Origin: Streptococcus toyakuensis
GTDB lineage: Bacteria; Bacillota; Bacilli; Lactobacillales; Streptococcaceae
Assembly (NCBI RefSeq): GCF_024346585.1
Contig: NZ_AP024523.1
Span: 505,001 to 569,000 of the forward strand
Direction: 5' to 3'
DNA length: 64,000 nucleotides
Positions 41,979-52,052 of this stretch are shown here, in pieces. The notes under the pieces are model-generated. The model searched no databases. It worked only from the letters and a program-made list of their open reading frames with translations, and was not told the DNA's origin. Numbering within the stretch: position 1 is the stretch's first letter; every line of letters begins with the position of its first letter. Position numbers and translations under genes: made by a program.

Positions 41979-44492
41979 ATGGCTAATATTTTAAAAACAA
42001 TTATCGAAAATGATAAAGGAGAAATCCGTCGTCTGGAAAAGATGGCCGACAAGGTTTTCAAATACGAAGACCAAATGGCTGCTTTGACTGACGACCAACT
42101 AAAAGCAAAAACAGTTGAATTTAAAGAACGTTATCAAAATGGAGAATCACTAGATTCATTGCTTTATGAAGCATTTGCGGTTGTCCGTGAAGGTGCCAAA
42201 CGTGTCCTAGGTCTCTTCCCATATAAGGTTCAGGTCATGGGAGGAATCGTTCTTCACCATGGTGACGTGCCAGAAATGCGTACAGGGGAAGGGAAAACCT
42301 TGACTGCGACCATGCCCGTATACCTCAATGCTCTTTCAGGTAAAGGGGTGCACGTAGTTACGGTCAATGAATACCTATCAGAACGTGACGCGACTGAGAT
42401 GGGTGAATTGTACTCTTGGCTTGGTTTGTCAGTAGGGATTAACTTGGCTGCCAAATCTCCAATGGAGAAAAAAGAAGCCTATGAGTGTGATATTACTTAC
42501 TCAACCAACTCAGAAATCGGATTTGACTACCTTCGTGATAACATGGTCGTTCGCGCTGAAAACATGGTACAACGTCCGCTTAACTATGCCTTGGTCGATG
42601 AGGTTGACTCAATCTTGATTGACGAGGCGCGTACACCTTTGATCGTATCAGGTGCTAATGCAGTTGAAACCAGTCAGCTCTACCACATGGCAGACCACTA
42701 TGTAAAATCTTTGGACAAAGACGACTACATCATCGATGTGCAGTCTAAAACAATTGGTTTGTCTGATTCAGGGATTGATAAGGCTGAAAGCTACTTCAAG
42801 CTTGAAAACCTCTATGACATCGAAAATGTAGCTCTGACTCACTTTATCGATAACGCCCTTCGTGCCAACTACATCATGCTTCTCGATATTGACTATGTGG
42901 TCAGTGAAGAGCAAGAAATCTTGATTGTCGACCAATTTACAGGTCGTACCATGGAAGGTCGTCGTTATTCTGATGGATTGCACCAAGCGATTGAAGCCAA
43001 AGAAGGTGTGCCAATTCAGGATGAAACCAAGACATCTGCCTCAATCACTTACCAAAACCTCTTCCGTATGTACAAGAAATTGTCAGGTATGACGGGTACA
43101 GGTAAGACTGAGGAAGAAGAATTCCGTGAAATTTACAACATTCGTGTTATTCCAATCCCAACAAACCGTCCTGTTCAACGTATTGACCATCCAGACTTGC
43201 TTTTTGCTAGCATTGAAGCTAAGTTTAAAGCAGTTGTCGAAGACGTTAAGGCTCGCTACCAAAAGGGTCAACCTGTCTTGGTTGGTACAGTAGCGGTTGA
43301 AACTAGTGATTACATTTCTAAGAAATTGGTCGCTGCTGGTGTTCCTCACGAAGTCTTGAATGCCAAAAACCACTATAAAGAAGCTCAAATCATCATGAAT
43401 GCTGGTCAACGTGGTGCTGTTACCATTGCGACTAACATGGCTGGTCGTGGTACCGACATCAAGCTTGGTGAAGGTGTTCGCGAATTGGGAGGACTTTGTG
43501 TTATTGGTACAGAGCGCCATGAAAGCCGTCGTATTGATAACCAGCTTCGTGGACGTTCAGGTCGTCAAGGAGATCCAGGTGAGTCACAATTCTACCTATC
43601 TCTTGAAGATGATTTGATGAAACGCTTTGGTTCTGAACGCTTGAAGGGAATCTTTGAACGTTTGAACATGTCTGAAGAGGCGATTGAGTCTCGTATGTTG
43701 ACACGTCAAGTTGAAGCAGCACAAAAACGTGTCGAAGGAAATAACTACGATACTCGTAAACAGGTCCTTCAATACGACGATGTCATGCGTGAACAACGTG
43801 AGATTATCTATGCTCAACGTTACGATGTCATCACTGCAGACCGTGACTTGGCACCTGAAATTCAGGCTATGATCAAACGTACGATTGGTCGTGTCGTTGA
43901 TGGTCATGCGCGTGCGAAACAAGATGAAAAACTAGAAGCAATTTTGAACTTTGCTAAGTACAACTTGCTTCCAGAAGATTCGATTTCAATCGAAGACTTG
44001 TCAGGTTTGTCTGATAAGGCCATTAAGGAAGAACTCTTCCAACGTGCCTTGCAAGTTTACGATAGTCAGGTTTCAAAACTACGCGATGAAGAAGCAGTCA
44101 AAGAATTCCAAAAAGTTTTGATTCTACGAGTGGTAGATAACAAGTGGACAGATCATATCGATGCCCTCGATCAATTGCGTAATGCGGTTGGACTTCGTGG
44201 TTATGCTCAGAACAACCCAGTTGTTGAGTATCAAGCAGAAGGTTTCCGTATGTTTAATGATATGATTGGTTCGATTGAGTTTGATGTGACACGTTTGATG
44301 ATGAAAGCACAAATTCATGAACAAGAAAGACCACAAGCAGAACACCATATCAGTACAACAGCGACTCGCAATATCGCTGCCCACCAAGCAAATATGCCAG
44401 AAGATTTGGATTTGAGCCAGATTGGACGGAATGAACTTTGCCCATGTGGTTCTGGTAAGAAGTTTAAAAACTGTCACGGTAAAAGACAATAA
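41979..44492 (+). CDS. secA: Preprotein translocase ATPase SecA
   Basis: 837 residues. Motor of the Sec pathway: Walker [15 protein letters not shown] (near 102), DEAD-like [19 protein letters not shown], preprotein crosslinking domain, NBD2 with [13 protein letters not shown] and [13 protein letters not shown], helical scaffold, and the C-terminal zinc site [15 protein letters not shown] that binds SecB or ribosomes. Housekeeping SecA1 by position beside the aroG pair; no accessory secA2 cluster is seen. Confidence 0.97.
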   Translation: MANILKTIIENDKGEIRRLEKMADKVFKYEDQMAALTDDQLKAKTVEFKERYQNGESLDSLLYEAFAVVREGAKRVLGLFPYKVQVMGGIVLHHGDVPEMRTGEGKTLTATMPVYLNALSGKGVHVVTVNEYLSERDATEMGELYSWLGLSVGINLAAKSPMEKKEAYECDITYSTNSEIGFDYLRDNMVVRAENMVQRPLNYALVDEVDSILIDEARTPLIVSGANAVETSQLYHMADHYVKSLDKDDYIIDVQSKTIGLSDSGIDKAESYFKLENLYDIENVALTHFIDNALRANYIMLLDIDYVVSEEQEILIVDQFTGRTMEGRRYSDGLHQAIEAKEGVPIQDETKTSASITYQNLFRMYKKLSGMTGTGKTEEEEFREIYNIRVIPIPTNRPVQRIDHPDLLFASIEAKFKAVVEDVKARYQKGQPVLVGTVAVETSDYISKKLVAAGVPHEVLNAKNHYKEAQIIMNAGQRGAVTIATNMAGRGTDIKLGEGVRELGGLCVIGTERHESRRIDNQLRGRSGRQGDPGESQFYLSLEDDLMKRFGSERLKGIFERLNMSEEAIESRMLTRQVEAAQKRVEGNNYDTRKQVLQYDDVMREQREIIYAQRYDVITADRDLAPEIQAMIKRTIGRVVDGHARAKQDEKLEAILNFAKYNLLPEDSISIEDLSGLSDKAIKEELFQRALQVYDSQVSKLRDEEAVKEFQKVLILRVVDNKWTDHIDALDQLRNAVGLRGYAQNNPVVEYQAEGFRMFNDMIGSIEFDVTRLMMKAQIHEQERPQAEHHISTTATRNIAAHQANMPEDLDLSQIGRNELCPCGSGKKFKNCHGKRQ

Positions 44493-44509
44493 AATGAGAT
44501 AGTTTAGAG

Positions 44510-44556
44510 GCGGATACCTTGTGAAAAGTAAATTTTTACTTGGTATCCGTTTGATT
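44510..44556 (+). terminator. Hairpin between secA and aroG
   Basis: GCGGATACC (44510-44518) pairs with GGTATCCGT (44541-44549) with an inner AAGTAAA/TTTACTT stem, then TTGATTT. It is a probable terminator or attenuator before the aroG pair. Confidence 0.6.
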
Positions 44557-44572
44557 TATAAGGAGATGAGTT

Positions 44573-45604
44573 ATGGTATTTACAGCAAAAAGTCCTAAAA
44601 TTAATATTGAAGAAGTTCGTGCCTTATCAAAATTAGAAGGCCAAGCTTTGGAGAGAAAATCTCAGCGCGATCAAGAGCTAGAAGCCATTATACGTGGAGA
44701 AGACCAGCGAATTCTCTTGGTAATCGGGCCATGCTCATCTGACAATGAAGAAGCTGTTCTTGAATACGCTAAGCGTTTGGCAGCTTTGCAAGAAGAAGTG
44801 GCAGACCGTATCTTTATGGTTATGCGTGTTTACACTGCCAAACCTCGTACTAACGGAGATGGCTATAAGGGCTTGATTCACCAGCCTAATGCGACAGAAG
44901 CGCCTAGTCTTATCAACGGAATCAAAGCCGTTCGCCATCTCCACTATCGTGTCATCACAGAAACAGGTATGACGACAGCTGATGAAATGCTTTATCCTGA
45001 AAATCTTCCGCTAGTAGATGATTTGATTTCTTACATGGCGGTTGGTGCTCGTTCGGTTGAAGACCAGCAACACCGCTTTGTGGCAAGTGGGGCAGATTTT
45101 GCGACTGGTTTTAAAAATCCAACCTCTGGAAATCTCAATGTCATGTTTAATGGGATTTACGCTGCTCAAAACAAACAAAGTTTCCTTTTCCTAGGAAAAG
45201 AAGTGGAAACAACTGGGAACCCACTTTCGCATGCTATTCTTCGTGGAGCAATCAATGAGTATGGTAAGAATATTCCCAACTACTACTATGATAATTTGAT
45301 GGATACCATTGCCCAGTATGAGAAAATGGGCTTGGAAAATCCCTTTATCATCGTGGATACCAATCATGACAACTCTGGTAAGCAATACATGGATCAGATT
45401 CGAATTGTCCGTCAGACCTTGATTAACCGTGATTGGAATGAAAAAATCAAGCAGTACGTTCGTGGCTTTATGATTGAATCTTATCTAGAAGACGGCCGTC
45501 AAAACGAACCAGAAGTATTTGGCAAGTCTATCACAGACCCTTGCCTAGGCTGGGAAAATACGGAAGCCCTTGTCAGAGAAATCTACCAAACGCTAGGAGA
45601 ATAG
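44573..45604 (+). CDS. aroG: 3-deoxy-7-phosphoheptulonate (DAHP) synthase, copy 1
   Basis: 343 residues, class I (AroFGH-type) enzyme joining PEP and erythrose-4-phosphate in the first step of aromatic amino acid synthesis. Signatures: [29 protein letters not shown] and [15 protein letters not shown]. Located one base before a close paralogue, so the two are tandem duplicates in one transcript. Paralogues of this type commonly differ in feedback control by Phe or Tyr. Confidence 0.95.
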   Translation: MVFTAKSPKINIEEVRALSKLEGQALERKSQRDQELEAIIRGEDQRILLVIGPCSSDNEEAVLEYAKRLAALQEEVADRIFMVMRVYTAKPRTNGDGYKGLIHQPNATEAPSLINGIKAVRHLHYRVITETGMTTADEMLYPENLPLVDDLISYMAVGARSVEDQQHRFVASGADFATGFKNPTSGNLNVMFNGIYAAQNKQSFLFLGKEVETTGNPLSHAILRGAINEYGKNIPNYYYDNLMDTIAQYEKMGLENPFIIVDTNHDNSGKQYMDQIRIVRQTLINRDWNEKIKQYVRGFMIESYLEDGRQNEPEVFGKSITDPCLGWENTEALVREIYQTLGE

Positions 45605-45605
45605 T

Positions 45606-46637
45606 ATGGCATTTATTGAAAAAGGTCAAGAAATCGATATTGAAGCAATCAAGGCAGAAACCCAATTGTCTACGGAAGCCTTGCGACTAAAGGAACGTCG
45701 TGATAGAGAATTGGCAGACATTATTTCAGGAGAAGATGACCGTATCCTTTTGGTGATTGGTCCTTGCTCTTCTGATAATGAAGAGGCTGTCTTGGAATAT
45801 GCCCGCCGTTTATCTGCCTTGCAAAAGAAGGTGGCGGACAAGATTTTCATGGTTATGCGTGTTTATACTGCTAAACCTCGCACCAACGGAGACGGCTATA
45901 AAGGTTTGGTTCACCAACCAGATACCTCTAAGGCTCCAAGTCTGATTAACGGCTTGCAGGCGGTGCGCCAGTTGCACTACCGCGTGATCACAGAGACTGG
46001 TTTGACAACGGCAGACGAGATGCTTTATCCGTCAAATCTGGTCTTGGTAGATGATTTGGTTAGCTACCATGCTGTAGGAGCTCGTTCTGTGGAAGACCAA
46101 GAGCACCGCTTTGTGGCCTCAGGGATTGATGCACCGGTCGGGATGAAAAATCCAACTTCTGGAAATTTGGGTGTCATGTTTAATGGCATCTATGCTGCTC
46201 AGAACAAACAGACCTTCCTCTTCCATGGTCAAGAAGTTGAGACTTCAGGAAATCCCTTGGCCCACGTCATCCTTCGTGGAGCAGTCAATGAATATGGGAA
46301 AAATGAGCCTAACTTTTACTACGAAACTTTGCTAAATGCCATTGAACGCTATGAAACCATGGGACTTGAAAATCCCTTTATCCTCATTGATACCAACCAT
46401 GATAACTCAGGCAAGCAATATATGGAGCAGATTCGAATTGTTCGTCAGACCTTGCAAAATCGTGACTGGAATGAGAAAATCAAAAAGACGGTTCGAGGCT
46501 TTATGATTGAATCCTACCTGGCAGATGGTCGTCAAAACCAACCAGAGGTCTTTGGTTGTTCTATTACCGACCCTTGCCTAGGTTGGGAAAATACAGAGGC
46601 CTTGGTAGAAGAAATCTATGCTACCTTGACAAAATAA
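45606..46637 (+). CDS. aroG: DAHP synthase, copy 2
   Basis: 343 residues, same length as copy 1 and highly similar throughout ([17 protein letters not shown] identical, [13 protein letters not shown]), differing mainly in the N-terminal 50 residues ([19 protein letters not shown] versus NIEEVRALSKLEGQALERK) and in [17 protein letters not shown]. The N-terminal region carries much of the allosteric site in AroG-type enzymes, so isozymes with separate inhibitors are likely. Starts one base after copy 1. Confidence 0.95.
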   Translation: MAFIEKGQEIDIEAIKAETQLSTEALRLKERRDRELADIISGEDDRILLVIGPCSSDNEEAVLEYARRLSALQKKVADKIFMVMRVYTAKPRTNGDGYKGLVHQPDTSKAPSLINGLQAVRQLHYRVITETGLTTADEMLYPSNLVLVDDLVSYHAVGARSVEDQEHRFVASGIDAPVGMKNPTSGNLGVMFNGIYAAQNKQTFLFHGQEVETSGNPLAHVILRGAVNEYGKNEPNFYYETLLNAIERYETMGLENPFILIDTNHDNSGKQYMEQIRIVRQTLQNRDWNEKIKKTVRGFMIESYLADGRQNQPEVFGCSITDPCLGWENTEALVEEIYATLTK

Positions 46638-46681
46638 GTGAAAAGGATGGAGTTGGGGAATCTCAACTCCTTTTGATGAGA

Positions 46682-47044
46682 ATGATAGTTGGACACGGAA
46701 TTGACATCGAAGAATTGGCTTCGATAGAAAGCGCAGTTACACGACATGAAGGTTTTGCTAAGCGCGTGCTGACCGCTAAGGAAATGGAGCGGTTTAACAG
46801 TCTTAAAGGGCGCAGGCAAATTGAATATTTGGCTGGTCGCTGGTCGGCTAAGGAGGCCTTTTCCAAGGCCATGGGAACGGGTATTGGGAAGCTCGGTTTT
46901 CAGGATTTGGAAGTCTTGAATAATGAACGCGGGGCGCCTTATTTTAGTCAGTCACCATTTTCAGGAAAGATTTGGCTATCTATCAGCCATACAGCTCAGT
47001 TTGTGACAGCCAGTGTCATTTTGGAGGAAAATCATGAAAGCTAG
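46682..47044 (+). CDS. acpS: Holo-[acyl-carrier-protein] synthase
   Basis: 120 residues from [12 protein letters not shown]; the longer reading overlaps aroG. AcpS transfers 4'-phosphopantetheine from CoA to ACP. Signature GHGIDIEE with the metal-binding Asp and [15 protein letters not shown] are present. Overlaps alr by 11 bases. Confidence 0.95.
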   Translation: MIVGHGIDIEELASIESAVTRHEGFAKRVLTAKEMERFNSLKGRRQIEYLAGRWSAKEAFSKAMGTGIGKLGFQDLEVLNNERGAPYFSQSPFSGKIWLSISHTAQFVTASVILEENHES

Positions 47045-48137
47045 TCCGCATAGACCAACCAAGGCTCTGATTCATTTGGAAGCTATTCGACAAAATATTC
47101 AGCAAATGGAGGCTCATATCCATCAAGGAACGCTCAAATTCGCAGTAGTCAAGGCTAATGCCTATGGGCATGGGGCTGTTGCTGTTGCCACGGCGATTCA
47201 AGATGATGTTGATGGTTTTTGCGTTTCCAATATTGATGAAGCTATTGAACTCAGACAGGCTGGACTCAGCAACCGAATCCTCATTTTAGGAGTTTCTGAA
47301 ATCGAAGCTGTTTCTCTTGCTAAAGAATACGACATCACCTTGACAGTGGCTGGACTGGAGTGGATCCAAGCCCTCTTAGATAGGGAAGCAGACCTATCAG
47401 GTTTGACAGTCCACCTCAAGATTGACTCAGGCATGGGACGGATTGGTTTTAGAGAGGCTAGTGAGGCTGATCAGGCTCAAGACTTGCTCCAACAACATGG
47501 TGCTCGTGTTGAAGGGATTTTTACCCACTTTGCTACTGCAGATGAGGAATCAGATGACTACTTTAATGCCCAGTTAGAACGGTTTAAAACTATTTTAGCT
47601 AGTATGAAGGAAGTTCCAAGACTGGTTCACGCAAGTAATTCGGCAACGACTCTTTGGCATGCAGAGACTATTTTCAATGCGGTTCGTATGGGAGATGCCA
47701 TGTATGGTCTTAACCCTAGCGGAGAGGTCTTGGACTTGCCCTATGACTTGAAACCAGCCTTGACCTTGGAATCTGCTCTAGTTCATGTCAAGACAGTTCC
47801 AGCTGGAGCTTGCATGGGCTATGGAGCGACCTATCAGGCGGATAGCGAGCAAGTCATCGCGACCGTTCCAATCGGCTATGCGGATGGTTGGACGCGAGAT
47901 ATGCAAAATTTCACTGTCTTGGTTGATGGGCAAGCTTGCCCAATCGTTGGGCGAGTTTCTATGGACCAAATCACCATTCGTCTACCTAAGCCTTATCCCT
48001 TAGGAACCAAGGTGACCTTAATTGGCTCCAATGGGGGCAAGGAGATAACGGCTACTCAGGTAGCGACCTACCGTGGGACTATTAACTACGAGGTGGTTTG
48101 TCTTCTCAGTGACCGCATTCCGAGAGAATATTATTAA
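47034..48137 (+). CDS. alr: Alanine racemase
   Basis: 367 residues from [18 protein letters not shown]-dependent enzyme supplying D-Ala for peptidoglycan and teichoic acid. Lys of [11 protein letters not shown] (near 40) binds [12 protein letters not shown] and the catalytic Tyr of MGYGATYQ (near 263) complete the active site. Confidence 0.96.
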   Translation: MKASPHRPTKALIHLEAIRQNIQQMEAHIHQGTLKFAVVKANAYGHGAVAVATAIQDDVDGFCVSNIDEAIELRQAGLSNRILILGVSEIEAVSLAKEYDITLTVAGLEWIQALLDREADLSGLTVHLKIDSGMGRIGFREASEADQAQDLLQQHGARVEGIFTHFATADEESDDYFNAQLERFKTILASMKEVPRLVHASNSATTLWHAETIFNAVRMGDAMYGLNPSGEVLDLPYDLKPALTLESALVHVKTVPAGACMGYGATYQADSEQVIATVPIGYADGWTRDMQNFTVLVDGQACPIVGRVSMDQITIRLPKPYPLGTKVTLIGSNGGKEITATQVATYRGTINYEVVCLLSDRIPREYY

Positions 48138-48155
48138 AGAAGAAAGGAGTGGAGC

Positions 48156-50171
48156 ATGAATCTACATCAACCCTTGCATGTCTTACCTGGTGTGGGACCA
48201 AAGTCAGCAGAAAAATACGCCAAACTAGGAATTGAAAACTTGCAAGATCTTTTGCTCTACTTTCCTTTCCGTTATGAAGACTTCAAGACCAAACAGGTGC
48301 TGGAACTGGAAGACGGTGAGAAAGCGGTTCTTTCTGGTCAAGTTGTGACTCCTGCCAGTGTCCAGTATTATGGTTTCAAGCGCAATCGTCTGCGCTTTAG
48401 CCTCAAGCAGGGAGAAGTTGTTTTTGCGGTGAATTTCTTTAACCAGCCCTATCTAGCTGATAAGATAGAGTTGGGAGCAACTCTTGCTGTCTTTGGAAAA
48501 TGGGATCGAGCTAAGGCTAGTCTGACTGGGATGAAGGTCCTGGCTCAGGTGGAAGATGACCTCCAACCTGTCTATAGATTGGCTCAGGGAGTCAGTCAGG
48601 CCAGTCTGGTCAAGGTTATTAAGACAGCCTTTGATCAGGGGTTGGACCTCTTGATAGAGGAAAATCTTCCCCAGTCTTTACTAGACAAATACAAACTTAT
48701 GTCCCGTTGCCAAGCAGTTCGTGCTATGCATTTCCCTAAGGATTTGACGGAATACAAGCAGGCCCTTCGCCGTATTAAGTTTGAAGAACTCTTTTATTTC
48801 CAAATGCAGTTGCAGACGCTCAAGTCTGAAAATAGAGTTCAGGGAAGCGGCTTGGTTCTGAATTGGTCTCAGGAAAAGGTGACAGCAGTTAAAGCAAGTC
48901 TTCCTTTTGCTCTGACCCCAGCTCAAGAAAAGAGTTTGCAGGAAATTTTGGCCGACATGAAGTCCGACCACCACATGAATCGACTCTTACAAGGAGATGT
49001 GGGGAGCGGAAAAACGGTGGTTGCTGGCTTGGCCATGTTTGCGGCAGTGACAGCTGGGCACCAGGCTGCTCTCATGGTACCGACAGAAATCCTTGCAGAG
49101 CAACACTTTGAAAGTCTACAGAGTCTCTTTCCAGATTTGAAACTGGCTCTCTTGACAGGATCCTTGAAAGCTGCAGAAAAAAGAGAAGTCTTGGAGACTA
49201 TTGCTAAGGGTGAGGCTGATTTGATTATCGGAACCCATGCTCTGATTCAGGATGGGGTGGAGTATGCTTGCCTTGGTTTGATTATCATCGATGAGCAGCA
49301 CCGTTTTGGTGTGGGTCAAAGGCGGATTTTACGGGAAAAAGGAGACAATCCAGATGTCCTCATGATGACAGCGACTCCGATTCCACGGACGCTAGCCATC
49401 ACAGCCTTTGGCGATATGGATGTTTCCATTATCGACCAGATGCCAGCAGGTCGAAAACCCATTGTGACACGCTGGATCAAGCATGAGCAACTACCTCAGG
49501 TCTTGACTTGGTTAGAGGGGGAAATCCAAAAAGGTTCTCAAGCCTATGTCATCTCTCCCTTGATTGAAGAATCAGAAGCTCTGGATTTGAAAAATGCCAT
49601 TGCCTTATCAGAGGAGTTGACGGCGCATTTTGCAGGAAAGGCAGAGGTAGCTCTTCTACATGGTAAGATGAAGAGTGACGAAAAAGACCAGATCATGCAG
49701 GATTTCAAAGAGAGAAAAACGGATATTCTGGTTTCAACGACGGTTATCGAGGTTGGAGTTAACGTTCCCAATGCGACCGTCATGATTATCATGGATGCCG
49801 ATCGCTTCGGTCTCAGCCAGCTTCACCAGCTCAGAGGTCGTGTCGGTCGGGGGGACAAGCAGTCCTATGCTGTTCTCGTTGCCAATCCTAAGACGGATTC
49901 TGGGAAAGACCGCATGCGCATTATGACAGAAACCACTAATGGATTTGTCCTTGCGGAGGAAGATTTGAAAATGCGTGGTTCAGGTGAGATTTTTGGAACC
50001 AGACAGTCAGGTCTCCCAGAGTTCCAAGTAGCTGATATTATCGAAGATTTTCCGATTTTAGAAGAAGCCAGAAAGGTTGCTAGCTATATTAGTTCGATAG
50101 AAGGTTGGCAAGAGGATCCGGAGTGGCGCATGATTGCCCTTCATTTGGAAAAGAAAGAACATTTAGATTAA
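48156..50171 (+). CDS. recG: ATP-dependent DNA helicase RecG
   Basis: 671 residues. N-terminal wedge domain with the OB-fold (LPGVGPKSAEKYAKLG start, VLSGQVVTPASVQYYGFKRNRL), helicase core with Walker A GDVGSGKTV (near 285), DEQH box IIIDEQHRFG, TATPIPRT, and the C-terminal TRG motif region (RLRGRVGRGD-type QLHQLRGRVGRGDKQSY). It regresses stalled forks and branch-migrates Holliday junctions. Last gene of the aroG-recG run. Confidence 0.96.
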   Translation: MNLHQPLHVLPGVGPKSAEKYAKLGIENLQDLLLYFPFRYEDFKTKQVLELEDGEKAVLSGQVVTPASVQYYGFKRNRLRFSLKQGEVVFAVNFFNQPYLADKIELGATLAVFGKWDRAKASLTGMKVLAQVEDDLQPVYRLAQGVSQASLVKVIKTAFDQGLDLLIEENLPQSLLDKYKLMSRCQAVRAMHFPKDLTEYKQALRRIKFEELFYFQMQLQTLKSENRVQGSGLVLNWSQEKVTAVKASLPFALTPAQEKSLQEILADMKSDHHMNRLLQGDVGSGKTVVAGLAMFAAVTAGHQAALMVPTEILAEQHFESLQSLFPDLKLALLTGSLKAAEKREVLETIAKGEADLIIGTHALIQDGVEYACLGLIIIDEQHRFGVGQRRILREKGDNPDVLMMTATPIPRTLAITAFGDMDVSIIDQMPAGRKPIVTRWIKHEQLPQVLTWLEGEIQKGSQAYVISPLIEESEALDLKNAIALSEELTAHFAGKAEVALLHGKMKSDEKDQIMQDFKERKTDILVSTTVIEVGVNVPNATVMIIMDADRFGLSQLHQLRGRVGRGDKQSYAVLVANPKTDSGKDRMRIMTETTNGFVLAEEDLKMRGSGEIFGTRQSGLPEFQVADIIEDFPILEEARKVASYISSIEGWQEDPEWRMIALHLEKKEHLD

Positions 50172-50252
50172 GCTTTCTCTAAGGAAATCTTAAGCTAGCT
50201 TTCAGGTTTGGCCCTTATACTAGAGTCATCAAAAAGAAACGAGGCCTCTCAC

Positions 50253-50315
50253 ATGACAGTAACGATTAAAGTAAATTACAAAACCACTTTCCAAAAGAAA
50301 GAAGTAAAAAGCTAA
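50253..50315 (+). CDS. Possible 20-residue peptide
   Basis: ATG follows GAGG by 8 bases and opens MTVTIKVNYKTTF to a TAA, with a terminator directly behind (50329-50353). A start, a Shine-Dalgarno and an own terminator make translation possible, but no family is recognised and the size allows chance. Confidence 0.3.
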   Translation: MTVTIKVNYKTTFQKKEVKS

Positions 50316-50328
50316 GACTGGATAGGAG

Positions 50329-50353
50329 AAAAAAGAGCGAAATGCTCTTTTTT
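50329..50353 (+). terminator. Terminator downstream of recG
   Basis: AAAAAAGAGC/GCTCTTTTTT hairpin with GAAAT loop. Confidence 0.85.
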
Positions 50354-50374
50354 CGTTTCTAAAAGCACAATTTA

Positions 50375-50490
50375 TTGAATCTAAAATAGCACACTGCGGA
50401 TTCTAAAAAAATTCTAGAAATTATAGTAGATTGAATCCGAAATAGTCCACCGAGTTTTCTAAAACATTGTTAGAAATTAGTTTGAATTCC
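50375..50490. repeat. Degenerate short direct repeats
   Basis: TTGAATCTAAAATAGCACAC at 50375, TTGAATCCGAAATAGTCCAC at 50431, and TTGAATTCC at 50482, with TTCTAGAAATTA and GTTAGAAATTA in between. Period is about 51-56 bases. Origin unknown; it may be a decayed small mobile repeat. Confidence 0.5.
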
Positions 50491-50667
50491 GCAATTAATT
50501 TGTTCAGTTTTTATTTCATTTAACTATAATTTGACTTTCCTAATTTCTTTGTTCTTATCTTATTTCAATACACCATATCTTACTATTTCAGAACCCACAT
50601 CTAGCATAACTAAAAAACAGATTCTTCCATCTATTACGGAAAAATCTGTCATTGATTTAATGATTTA

Positions 50668-50733
50668 CAAAAACTCCAACCACGGCTTGCGAACCCTGTC
50701 CTTACTGGTTTCTCTATATTTTTTAGTTCTTAT
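50668..50733 (-). pseudogene. Relic of a second Rpn-family gene
   Basis: On the minus strand reads ELKKYRETSKDRVRKPWLEFL, nearly identical to LKKYRETSKDEVRKPWLEFF inside the full gene next door (DNA match to 51062-51120). The rest of this copy is not recognisable. Confidence 0.75.
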
Positions 50734-51644
50734 TTATGATGCTCTTTCAATAGTTCTTCAAACTCAGAGACAGTCATACCCAACTGTTGACTGGCAACTT
50801 CAGAAGGCAAAAGACCTTGACGGACTAGATTTAGTAGCATAGACAAACTTCCTTCAACTTTTCCACGCTCCAGTCCCTGTTCAATCCCTTCTGCCCTAGC
50901 AGTTTCCAAGGCATAGTCCTGTGCTAACAATGCCTGTTCTTCGCGCATACGTAGTTGACTAAACATTTTCCTGTCCTCCTCGGACCAGCTCTTATAGTCT
51001 AGCAGTTGGTCTGCCTGGCTAATGGCTCGCTCAGGTTGCTGGGTAAAGGGTTTGTTCCCGAAAAACTCCAACCACGGTTTGCGAACCTCGTCTTTGCTGG
51101 TTTCTCTATATTTTTTTAATTCCAAGAACGCCATCTTGACTAGATGGTTTTCCTGACCATTGTTGGTAATGGTTAAAACTTCACCTGTCGTGTCCTCCCT
51201 CATACTGAAGCTATGAAAAGCTAATTCATCTTGGAAATAATTACTATCTACAATAGCTATTGCGTAAACAGGTGCGATATGCTTGTAACTCTGGTGGGTA
51301 TCACCTTCACGTTGGCGAATTTTTTCGAGATTCTGATTGACCTGACTGCAAAGGTAAGCCCATAGGCGATTGATGAAAAAATTCTGATGATGAACTTGAA
51401 TTTCAATAATAACCTGTGTGCCATTATCCAACTCCGCCAAAACGTCTATACTAGTATAGAAATCCTGGGCCGAGTACGGCATGGAAGGTAAGACATGAAT
51501 ATTGCTTCCTTCCAAAATGGTCACATTTTTGGCTGGCAAGTCCAGCATATCGCGAATAAATTGACAAGTGACTTCTGGATTGCTAAAAATTTTCTTAGCT
51601 ACCAAGTCATTGGTTGGGCTGATGCCTGGATGTCTGAGAATCAT
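50730..51644 (-). CDS. Rpn-family recombination-promoting nuclease / putative transposase (PD-(D/E)XK)
   Basis: 304 residues. N-terminal MILRHPGISPTNDLVAKKIFSNPEV matches the YhgA-like/PDDEXK_2 family, and the nuclease core is seen as SIDVLAELDNGTQVIIEIQV (D...ExQ, near 66-84), consistent with PD-(D/E)XK chemistry with Gln in place of Lys. The C-terminus is a helical, charged tail (AEGIEQGLERGKVEGSLSMLLNLVRQG). Rpn proteins are abundant, fast-evolving nucleases linked to recombination and, recently, phage defence. Repeats and a relic of a sister gene lie downstream. Confidence 0.85.
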   Translation of the reverse strand: MILRHPGISPTNDLVAKKIFSNPEVTCQFIRDMLDLPAKNVTILEGSNIHVLPSMPYSAQDFYTSIDVLAELDNGTQVIIEIQVHHQNFFINRLWAYLCSQVNQNLEKIRQREGDTHQSYKHIAPVYAIAIVDSNYFQDELAFHSFSMREDTTGEVLTITNNGQENHLVKMAFLELKKYRETSKDEVRKPWLEFFGNKPFTQQPERAISQADQLLDYKSWSEEDRKMFSQLRMREEQALLAQDYALETARAEGIEQGLERGKVEGSLSMLLNLVRQGLLPSEVASQQLGMTVSEFEELLKEHHK

Positions 51645-51790
51645 CCATTCCCTCCTTCTATTATACCATAGTTTTAAATCTAATTTTGCTAGATTCGATG
51701 GTTCTATCTATTTATTCGTAAAAAAGCGTAACTTCTCAAAGTAACTTCCCTCTCTCTCCCAAAACTGGAAGTTAGTTTTAGAAGTGACCC

Positions 51791-51983
51791 AATGAAAATC
51801 AAAGAGCAAACTAGGAAACTAGCCGCAGGTTGCTCAAAACACTGTTTTGAGGTTGTAGATGGAACTGACGTAGTCAGCTCAAAACACTGTTTTGAGGTTG
51901 CAGATAGAACTGACGAAGTCAGTAACATATATATACGACAAGGCGAAGCTGACGTGGTTTGAAGAGATTTTCAAAGAGTATTA
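51791..51983 (-). repeat. BOX element
   Basis: AATGAAAATCAAAGAGC at one end and GGCGAAGCTGACGTGG...GAGATTTTCAAAGAGTATTAC (boxA) at the other, with two GCTCAAAACACTGTTTTGAGG boxB modules. It lies between the Rpn gene and axe1. An open frame over this stretch is only the translation of the repeat. Confidence 0.92.
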
Positions 51984-52052
51984 CCCTTCTTTCTTGCATT
52001 GCTTTTCTAGATATGCTACAGTGGTGGTAGCGATTACAAAAAGGAGCATGTT

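Larger units (their letters stand above)
50172..50530. other. Gene-poor stretch after recG with repeats
   Basis: Holds a possible 20-codon ORF, a terminator and three spaced TTGAATnnnnAAT-type repeats (listed separately). Nothing else is recognised. Confidence 0.5.

Noticed and set aside
51704..51928. 74-codon open frame on the minus strand
   Set aside because: It is the translation of the BOX repeat modules (repeated TSVxSxTSKQCFE); no ribosome site or family.
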